NCBI GenBank assembly: GCA_903840165.1
Contig: CAIMEY010000078.1
Span: 169,371-233,370, forward strand
Reading direction: 5' to 3'
DNA: 64,000 nucleotides
Source of the DNA: an uncultured Myxococcales bacterium
GTDB lineage: Bacteria > Myxococcota_A > UBA9042
Within the stretch, counting starts at the first letter, position 1. The number at the start of each line of letters is the position of its first letter. Below the pieces are notes generated by a model. That model was not told the DNA's origin, ran no database searches, and was given only the letters and a program-made list of their open reading frames with translations. This document shows positions 58,810 to 64,000 of the stretch, piece by piece. The position numbers and the translations under genes were made by a program.

Positions 58810-59487
58810 CTACTTAGGTCCGCAGTCGACATGGTCGGGCCTGTAGTAGCACCAACCGTGCTGATTGCAGCCCTGCGACTTGACGCAGTCGGCATCTGAC
58901 TCAGGTACACAGGAAATATCGGGAATCTTTGGAAAGCCATAGGCAAAGCATGTGCCAAGTCGAGCACCTTCAAATCCCACAGGACCTGGTTTGCAGGGGT
59001 GACATGCGCCGCGGCTGGCACAGTTCGCTGATGCCTGACAACTCGAGTCGGTGGCGACGCACAAGGGACCGTCGGCCGTACACATCCCGCGGACTGCACA
59101 CAAGTCGCCGCCGCAGCCCAGTCGAGCGACCGGCCAGCATTGCCCCTGGTACGCGCCGCAGTACGACCACTCCTTGCAGTCCGGGGTGTCCTTGCAATCG
59201 TCGTCGGTGAGGGCAACGCACACGCACAGTTGTTGGCTTGCGTGACAACCGCCATAACCCTGACAAAAGCCCAGTCGAATGCACTCGGCGTCAGTCAAAT
59301 TGCAGGTTGGATGATAGGTTCCGGCCGCCGTCTCGGCGACCGAATCGGCACCAGTTGGCCCAGCGTCCGCTTGCACTTGCGGCGGGACGACAAAGTCCCC
59401 GCGCTGGGATGGCGCGCTGCAACCGAGCCAAGTCGCGGCGACCATCGCCCAAGGTAGGGGTCGGCTGCGTCCGATTACTGGCACCAT
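58810..59487 (-). CDS. Cysteine-rich lipoprotein, cassette copy 2
   Basis: I chose the ATG at 59487 (225 residues) because MVPVIGRSRPLPWAMVAATWLGC forms a lipoprotein signal with LGC; the frame is open upstream. More than 25 cysteines follow, in modules such as LCVCVALTDDDCKDTPDCKE, CGAYQGQC, ARLGCGGDLCAVRGMC, CQASANCASRGACHPC and DADCVKSQGCNQHGWC. It is a paralogue of the product of 57406-58077. The gene overlaps the previous cassette gene by 13 bp. No ligand or enzyme motif was seen. The stop is followed directly by the duplicated segment. Confidence 0.75.
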   Translation of the reverse strand: MVPVIGRSRPLPWAMVAATWLGCSAPSQRGDFVVPPQVQADAGPTGADSVAETAAGTYHPTCNLTDAECIRLGFCQGYGGCHASQQLCVCVALTDDDCKDTPDCKEWSYCGAYQGQCWPVARLGCGGDLCAVRGMCTADGPLCVATDSSCQASANCASRGACHPCKPGPVGFEGARLGTCFAYGFPKIPDISCVPESDADCVKSQGCNQHGWCYYRPDHVDCGPK

Positions 59488-59939
59488 TGGTCGCCGACTC
59501 GCGGGGCCTTGCCGCTCTTTGGCCCCTTGCAGGGCGCCGTAAAACCGGTCACAGGATCGGTAATCAACTCGCCAGTACCGTCCATGTGCGGACAGTTTTC
59601 CGGGCAAGATGAACCTTTCATGGGTGTAATGGCGCAGCTATGTGGATCGAGGCGCTGTACGCACGAGCAGTTCAAGGCTCCGCCCATACAGCCATTGTCG
59701 GTGCTCGTGCCAGTTCCCGGGTCACGCGGACCATTGCGATTGCTTTGGCCAGGGGGGGCATCTCCCGTGCTTGGATCCGGCGTGTCCGCAAACATCGGCG
59801 GAGCCTTGACCCACGACGGCGAGCCGATGTATTCAAACCACTGCGGCACCATCGCCCAATCATCTCCGTACACATTGGCCAGACCGTAGTGGATCAGCTT
59901 ATCGCCGTCTACAATTTGAAAATCCTCAGGCTTGGGCAT
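59475..59939 (-). CDS. Short cysteine-containing cassette protein, unknown
   Basis: A protein of 154 residues with a near-perfect GGGAGGTAA ribosome site. It starts MPKPEDFQIVDGDKLIHYGL and contains MVPQWFEYIGSPSWVKAPPM, then a Pro/Gly/Asp-rich linker, then a Cys-rich end (NCSCVQ, CAITPMKG, CPENC, WC). There is no signal peptide, so it is either cytoplasmic or exported by another route. I do not recognise it. A 5'-truncated paralogue lies at 58112-58411. It overlaps the downstream lipoprotein gene and starts 3 bp after the upstream gene, so the three are one operon. Confidence 0.7.
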   Translation of the reverse strand: MPKPEDFQIVDGDKLIHYGLANVYGDDWAMVPQWFEYIGSPSWVKAPPMFADTPDPSTGDAPPGQSNRNGPRDPGTGTSTDNGCMGGALNCSCVQRLDPHSCAITPMKGSSCPENCPHMDGTGELITDPVTGFTAPCKGPKSGKAPRVGDQWCQ

Positions 59940-59942
59940 TGC

Positions 59943-60377
59943 TTACCTCCCGCAACTGCAGTCGGGATCGCGAACGTCGACCAGCACGTTGAAATCAAAC
60001 GTCGCCGCTGCTGCGCCGATATTCTTGATCGCCCAGCGAATCATGCGTCGCTGCGGAGGATTGCCATCGACGCGGTTAGCAATCACGTCGCCGACAAACG
60101 GCAGGGGCGTGCCACCGCCGCTGTTGTCCAAAACCGCCGGACTGTTTCCGCAATCGGCCCAGCCGCTGCGTCCACCGCCGGGCGCCTCCATCTCCGTCGC
60201 CGTCAGGGCCGTTTCCAGATGAAATTCCAGCTTGGCCCCAGCCGCAAGGGCGCGGGTCACCAGTTCGGCGATGATTTGCCCGTACTTGTCGACGTCCATG
60301 TACTGCTCAGGATAGCAGCGATACGTCGCGCCGGTGGCCAAGGTGGTCTGCGTTTGGGGCTGCCATACGACCAGCAT
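59943..60377 (-). CDS. First cassette protein, beta-rich, unknown
   Basis: A protein of 144 residues, ATG at 60377 preceded by GAGGA. It has no signal peptide. The sequence looks all-beta: MLVVWQPQTQTTLATGATYR, YMDVDKYGQIIAELVTRALA, KLEFHLETALTATEME, RRMIRWAIKNIGAAAATFDF, NVLVDVRDPDCSCGR. The alternation suggests a jelly-roll-like sandwich, which is inference. It is the first gene of the three-gene cassette and follows the duplicated promoter by about 40 bp. A broken copy of its start survives at 58421-58494. Confidence 0.7.
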   Translation of the reverse strand: MLVVWQPQTQTTLATGATYRCYPEQYMDVDKYGQIIAELVTRALAAGAKLEFHLETALTATEMEAPGGGRSGWADCGNSPAVLDNSGGGTPLPFVGDVIANRVDGNPPQRRMIRWAIKNIGAAAATFDFNVLVDVRDPDCSCGR

Positions 60378-60419
60378 GAGTCTGTCCTCGAGGTGCCGGC
60401 GTGACGTGCCGGCAATACA

Positions 60420-60449
60420 AGATTAGCGGAAATGACCATGCTCTGTCAA
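60420..60449 (-). promoter_or_regulatory. Duplicated sigma70-type promoter, copy 2
   Basis: TTGACA (60444-60449), an 18-bp spacer and TAATCT (60420-60425). The predicted transcript starts about 35 bases before the ATG of the three-gene cassette. The 13-bp repeat lies between the -10 and the ribosome site. Confidence 0.7.
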
Positions 60450-60679
60450 ATGGCTCAATATTGTTGGGAAAATATGGAAGTAGCTTCCGCTTTGTTCAAT
60501 GACGCCATTGCGTGGCGGCCAGCAAAAGGATCTTCAAACGCCATCCGCCTTCTACCGCCTGTGCACGTTAAACCCCTACCCCGCAAGACGAATTGACTCA
60601 CACCCGAGCCCGCAAGGCACCGGTAACCCGTGGCTATTCGTCCACGTCGGCCCCAGTCGTGCCAGGCGGCCAACTGGGC

Positions 60680-61010
60680 CGAGGGTACCCTGCACCGCCT
60701 GGCCCGCCTAGAGCAGCCAGCCCGCAACCTACGCCCGGCGCTTCCCGTCGAGAACTCCATGAATCTACAGGAGAAACCTTCTTCGGATCCAAGACGTAGC
60801 CCCAGGCGACTGGTGGGCCCGTCAAGCACGGTCAGCTGCCCGGGCGACACGGAAGGCACCCGCAAGCCTCGCCCGCATACCTTGTGCAACGGCCTGCGGC
60901 ACGGTCCGCGGCGCTTGGAGCGGCCGCCAGACCCCTGGGTGGTTGGCCAAGCCCGGCGGCTGGTAGCCAGCAAACTGCGGCTGGACGGCAAAGGCGAGCT
61001 GGCGGCGGCT
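60680..61010 (-). pseudogene. Frameshifted remnant of the 5' part of the right-edge gene
   Basis: Minus-strand frames read SPGQLTVLDGP and then, one base out of frame, VAWGYVLDPKKVSPVDSWSS. The gene leaving the right edge reads SRGRLAVLDGP and VNWDYVWDPKKVSPVDSRSP without interruption. One extra base near 60800 and several indels upstream break the frame. The similarity fades within about 60 bases after PKKVSPVDS. Confidence 0.7.
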
Positions 61011-61176
61011 CATGGGCGGTCTCCGGGAAGGCGATGGTCGACTTCAACTCCTGGTGCTTGGACTGGACTGCCACGGTCCGGCCCCAGAACGATGCCAAGT
61101 GCCCGGGCCCGAAGATACTCAGGCCCATGTGGCGGCGCAAGCCATGATCGGTACATATCAGTAATAATAACGTTTT

Positions 61177-62796
61177 TCACTGACACTTACCCAGAGCGCA
61201 GTGCCCACCGGCCGCTGTGCACGTCGCCCCGTCGGGCAATTGAACGTGGTAGCAACCGCCGTGCGCAGCGTCACAAAGGTCGGCGGTGCAAGGGTTGCTG
61301 TCCAGGCAGTCGGACCAAGCTTTGTCGAAGCAGGGGCCGGAGATCGCGCAGTCCGAATGGCCCCACGGGTCGAAGGTACGCAAGACGCTCTTTGGCCCGG
61401 AATCAGGCGTGGTTTCCCGCCAAACAACGTCGATGCGTCCGCTCGGCGTAACGTTGATTACGCCGTTTTCTATCGGCCAGAGCCCGACTTGCCATAACGT
61501 GTTGTTGTGCGCATCCATCCTGAGCAACTGGCTGCAGTTGCAGCCTAAACACGAGTACGCCGCCAAAAGCAGCACAACGTCGCCGTTGGGCAGCAGCACA
61601 CCGCTTACCTCGTTGATACAGGCCTCGGTGTCCAACGCACGGGCGTCCAACAGCGCTCCGTCCAGGCCGATGCGACGCACGCCGGTCGGCGCGTTCTTCA
61701 GCGGTAGATAGTTGGTCACGACGGCATAGCTGGTGGTCGGGGCCCACCACTCACTTTGCATGAGTTCCATGGCGAGCCAATCGCCAAAAGGCTCGATCTT
61801 CTGCTGCCAAGCAAGCGCCTTGGATCCCGGATCCAGGCTCGCAAACCAGCCGGCGGTGGCGCAATAGCCTCGGTCATTGACCTTCCCTGTGGCCAATTCA
61901 AGCAGGTTTCCATCGGGTGCTACGCCGACCAGGTCGCCTTGGCTTGCGGCTGCGGACAGTCCAACGTGGCCCGCGGGCCAAGCCTCGGGATGCCAGACGC
62001 CGTCAGCATCGACCAGCATCGGATGCCCATCTGCGCCAAAGATGCACCCGTCCGCCGTGGAGAGGGCGCCCCCGTGAATACTATTCCCGACGTCATCTAG
62101 GCACGGCGGCCCCGGTCGCAGCTGTAGTTGTTCCAGGTGGGGACCAGTTCCGTAAAGCTCCAAGCGGGAGAAAATCTGCTGGCCAGTCGATCCAGTACAC
62201 GACTGTTGCTCCGCGCCCTCCGCCAGGATGAACCAACCATCCTTCGTTCTGCATGTCTGCGCGTGGAGGAAATATCCGGGTATGGCCACTTTGTCGATTG
62301 CAGGGGCGTGCCCGATCTGCGGCCGAATCGTCCAGATGACCAACGCATCTGGTGAAGCGCTGTCTGGTTTGTCGTACAGGTCCCCATGCAAGCCGCCAAT
62401 TGCCACGACCCAGTCGCGTGACCAACGATGAATTGGCGGGAAGTCGCCAAGCTCGTATGTTGCAAGCACGGATGAACAAGACAGATTCTCACCGGAGTTG
62501 GCTGTGTCTACCAGACATTGCGAATCTTCGGACGGTATCATTGCCTCGCCGCACGCGGCGTCTTGCACCTCCTCGGTATCAGCCAAATCATTGGATAAAT
62601 CCGATGCGAGCGGGCCATTTGCCACGGGTTCGGAGCGCGGGGGCGTGCAGGCGACAACCGATAAATAGACGAGCACCTGCACGGTCAGCCATGGCAAGGC
62701 CCCGCGCCAACATCTCGACTCGATAGACCAATCGGTGGGTTTGCCGTTCGCAAATCCTGTCCGCCCGCCGGTCTGGCGTGGTTGTTGGTCGTTCAT
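61177..62796 (-). CDS. Lipoprotein with propeller-like repeats and a C-terminal cysteine module
   Basis: The ATG at 62796 overlaps the stop of the preceding gene (ATGA). The product has 539 residues. A long N-terminus leads to a hydrophobic stretch with lipobox SVVAC (PWLTVQVLVYLSVVAC), so a later start is possible. The middle has repeated strands of the type DGNLLELATGKVNDRG, DGALLDARALDTEA, PNGDVVLLLAAYS, PSGRIDVVWRE, which suggests a beta-propeller. The end carries one unit of the cysteine-repeat type seen in the giant proteins (CLDSNPCTADLCDAAHGGC). No enzyme motif was seen. Probably a surface binding protein. Confidence 0.7.
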   Translation of the reverse strand: MNDQQPRQTGGRTGFANGKPTDWSIESRCWRGALPWLTVQVLVYLSVVACTPPRSEPVANGPLASDLSNDLADTEEVQDAACGEAMIPSEDSQCLVDTANSGENLSCSSVLATYELGDFPPIHRWSRDWVVAIGGLHGDLYDKPDSASPDALVIWTIRPQIGHAPAIDKVAIPGYFLHAQTCRTKDGWFILAEGAEQQSCTGSTGQQIFSRLELYGTGPHLEQLQLRPGPPCLDDVGNSIHGGALSTADGCIFGADGHPMLVDADGVWHPEAWPAGHVGLSAAASQGDLVGVAPDGNLLELATGKVNDRGYCATAGWFASLDPGSKALAWQQKIEPFGDWLAMELMQSEWWAPTTSYAVVTNYLPLKNAPTGVRRIGLDGALLDARALDTEACINEVSGVLLPNGDVVLLLAAYSCLGCNCSQLLRMDAHNNTLWQVGLWPIENGVINVTPSGRIDVVWRETTPDSGPKSVLRTFDPWGHSDCAISGPCFDKAWSDCLDSNPCTADLCDAAHGGCYHVQLPDGATCTAAGGHCALGKCQ

Positions 62797-64000
62797 GCGC
62801 CACACGGCGTAGCCCCGGTCAGCGGCTTCGCGCACAAGCACATGGCAAAGGGGCCTTTTTGGTATGGGGAAGGCGCAATTGCCCACCCCTTCATCGTAAG
62901 TAGGTCATCGGTACATTCCCTTACTTCATTACCCTGGCTATCTGGTCGACAACGGTAATAAATCTGCACGTTTGGAACCGTACCCACCGGACACCCATTT
63001 TCTGTCGGCTGTCCAGCGCCATCGGTATACCAAGTCTTTGTGGCGTCGTGCGGGAGCAACCCCTGGTAGGTTGTCAAGCATGGCCCGTCGATCGGTGGCA
63101 TACAGGCAAACTTCTCGGGCCCAATTGGCTGGCAGACCAACGGATACCGGCAGTCACATGGCTGGTTGCCGCAAGGTCCCGACCCGGTTGGCAGGCAAGG
63201 ATCGCCCATCTTAGCCGGCGGCGGAAGACACGTCGCAGGTTTGCCACAACATTCCAATCCTTGCACGCATTGGCATGTGACTTGACAGCCATCCTTCATG
63301 CCGCAGGCCGCACCAAGCGGCAATGCATTGGGCGTCGCGCCGGGGCAAGCGGGCTTGCAGCAGGTTCCGGTCATTGGATTGCACGGCGCATCGGCCGGGC
63401 AGCCGCACGGATTGCCACAGGGGTCGAACACGCCGGTCGCGCCCGTTTTCTGGTCGCAGCCGCTGCCGATGGGTGCCGGACATGCAGCCACGGTTGGATC
63501 ATATGACGACGCGGCCCCTGTTGGGCACACGCATTTGCCGAGGACGCAGGTGGCCGGTGGCACGCATTCGGGCACACACAGGCGCAGCCAAAATGGCGGT
63601 GAACCAAACTTCTGCTTGAAGTACATGTAGCTGGCTGCGCGCAATGGGTCACCCCAAGGCCATGGCCATGCTGCCTCTGGTCGCCTCGGTCCCGACCCGA
63701 AGCGTCCGCCGACCGGAATTCTGGGCGGAGTCAGCGGTTGCGCGATTGCAGCCCGTGCCAAACGCTGCGCCTGATTCGCCTGTGCCAGTTGCCCGACCCA
63801 CCCCGCCGCCAATTCCCTGCGCTTCTCCCGCGGACTCCTTGAGTCTACAGGAGAAACCTTCTTTGGATCCCAGACATAATCCCAGTTGACCGACGGCCCG
63901 TCGAGCACCGCCAGCCGCCCGCGCGACACGCAAGGCGTCACGGCTGTTTGCACAGCTTTTCCCGGGCTTATCGGCCGCTTGTCCAGCTTGGGCCCGCCGC
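62793..64000 (-). CDS. Cysteine-rich protein, 5' end beyond right edge
   Basis: The frame is open from the right edge (402 codons visible). The visible N-terminal part (KRPISPGKAVQTA, RGRLAVLDGP, WDYVWDPKKVSPVDS) is helical and basic. Then comes GDPLRAASYMYFKQKFGSPP, then many short CxxxC modules (CVPECVPPATCVLGKCVCP, CGNPCGCPADAPC, CCKPACPG, CQVTCQCVQGLECCGKPATC). A closing domain of about 100 residues includes LTTYQGLLPHDATKTWYTDG. A GTG at 63953 could start it, but homology with the remnant at 60680-61010 continues upstream, so the real start is probably outside. Unknown family. Its stop overlaps the next gene. Confidence 0.65.
   Translation of the reverse strand, partial: GGPKLDKRPISPGKAVQTAVTPCVSRGRLAVLDGPSVNWDYVWDPKKVSPVDSRSPREKRRELAAGWVGQLAQANQAQRLARAAIAQPLTPPRIPVGGRFGSGPRRPEAAWPWPWGDPLRAASYMYFKQKFGSPPFWLRLCVPECVPPATCVLGKCVCPTGAASSYDPTVAACPAPIGSGCDQKTGATGVFDPCGNPCGCPADAPCNPMTGTCCKPACPGATPNALPLGAACGMKDGCQVTCQCVQGLECCGKPATCLPPPAKMGDPCLPTGSGPCGNQPCDCRYPLVCQPIGPEKFACMPPIDGPCLTTYQGLLPHDATKTWYTDGAGQPTENGCPVGTVPNVQIYYRCRPDSQGNEVRECTDDLLTMKGWAIAPSPYQKGPFAMCLCAKPLTGATPCGA

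Larger units (their letters stand above)
59792..60678. repeat. Segmental duplication, copy 2 (complete)
   Basis: The full-length partner of 58351-58808. It covers the start of the 59475-59939 gene, all of the 59943-60377 gene, the promoter and about 230 bp upstream. Identity is very high in the shared blocks, with scattered single-base changes. Confidence 0.9.
60378..61176. other. Intergenic stretch: promoter, duplicated DNA and gene remnant
   Basis: About 800 bp. From left to right: the 13-bp repeat, the promoter, the rest of the duplicated segment (to 60678), then the frameshifted remnant described separately (60680-61010). Near 61150 it ends in a short AT-rich patch (TAATAATAACG). Confidence 0.6.

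Noticed and set aside
60455..60991. Leftward 178-codon frame upstream of cassette copy 2
   Set aside because: It joins the frameshifted remnant to duplicated non-coding DNA and ends inside the promoter. Differences between the two DNA copies are not biased to silent changes.
63718..63746. Fifth copy of the CCGCC-CAGAAT promoter element
   Set aside because: The -10 half is identical (CCGCCCAGAATTCCGG), but there is no -35 (ATCGCG) and it lies inside the open right-edge gene.

Overview
The window is bacterial chromosome, and its gene content points to a Gram-negative, Myxococcota-like ("deltaproteobacterial") genome. Three things suggest this: outer-membrane biogenesis genes in the order lysS-lolE-lolD-bamA, a high density of secreted lipoproteins, and very long cysteine-repeat proteins of the CxDGNxCTxDxC type with MopE-like DCDG motifs, which are typical of Myxococcota and relatives. 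I saw no phage, transposase, CRISPR array or rRNA. The taxonomic placement is inference.

Region 1 (1-9.7 kb). A CsgG/FlgO-like exported protein runs off the left edge and is coupled to a lipoprotein GH1 beta-glycosidase. Divergent from these lie an S46 dipeptidyl-peptidase, a Tat-exported PQQ-type beta-propeller and a 1.2-kilo-residue cysteine-stalk lipoprotein ending in a seven-repeat FG-GAP propeller.

Region 2 (9.8-23.6 kb). This is the housekeeping core: gyrB, skp/ompH followed by an overlapping EPND-repeat lipoprotein gene, and a tight leftward cluster tRNA-Pro(GGG)-lysS-lolE-lolD-bamA-peroxiredoxin-like. The cluster builds the outer membrane: LolDE releases lipoproteins, BamA inserts barrels and Skp chaperones them. 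LolE is about twice the usual size.

Region 3 (23.6-29.4 kb). A single 1806-residue lipoprotein with 42 cysteine half-repeats, a beta-sandwich segment and two C-type-lectin domains. It has its own sigma70-like promoter and a 13-bp-stem terminator.

Region 4 (29.4-48.5 kb). Metabolic and envelope genes: a leftward DJ-1/rlmI/glpK/GNAT run, a lipoprotein six-hairpin glycosidase, a leftward run of stand-alone E2-type acyltransferase, PvdQ-like acylase and Tat-exported PhoD-like phosphatase, a 1474-residue IPT/TIG lipoprotein, an acyl-CoA dehydrogenase, and thiC without a visible TPP riboswitch.

Region 5 (48.6-56.7 kb). Smaller envelope genes: an Ala/Lys/Pro-tailed protein, a 32-residue lipoprotein, a DUF4846 protein, two zinc-ribbon proteins, an Asp-box propeller, and an MBOAT/SGNH O-acylation pair. 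Four of these are preceded by a near-identical promoter-like element (TTGAC, 17 bp, CCGCC-CAGAATCG).

Region 6 (56.7-64 kb). An accessory array of small cysteine-rich, mostly unrecognised genes, all leftward. It holds a tandem segmental duplication, a 442-bp deletion in one copy, a variable 13-bp repeat beside a duplicated strong promoter, and a frameshifted remnant of the 5' part of the gene that exits the right edge. It looks like a recombining cassette array and is the most unusual part of the window.
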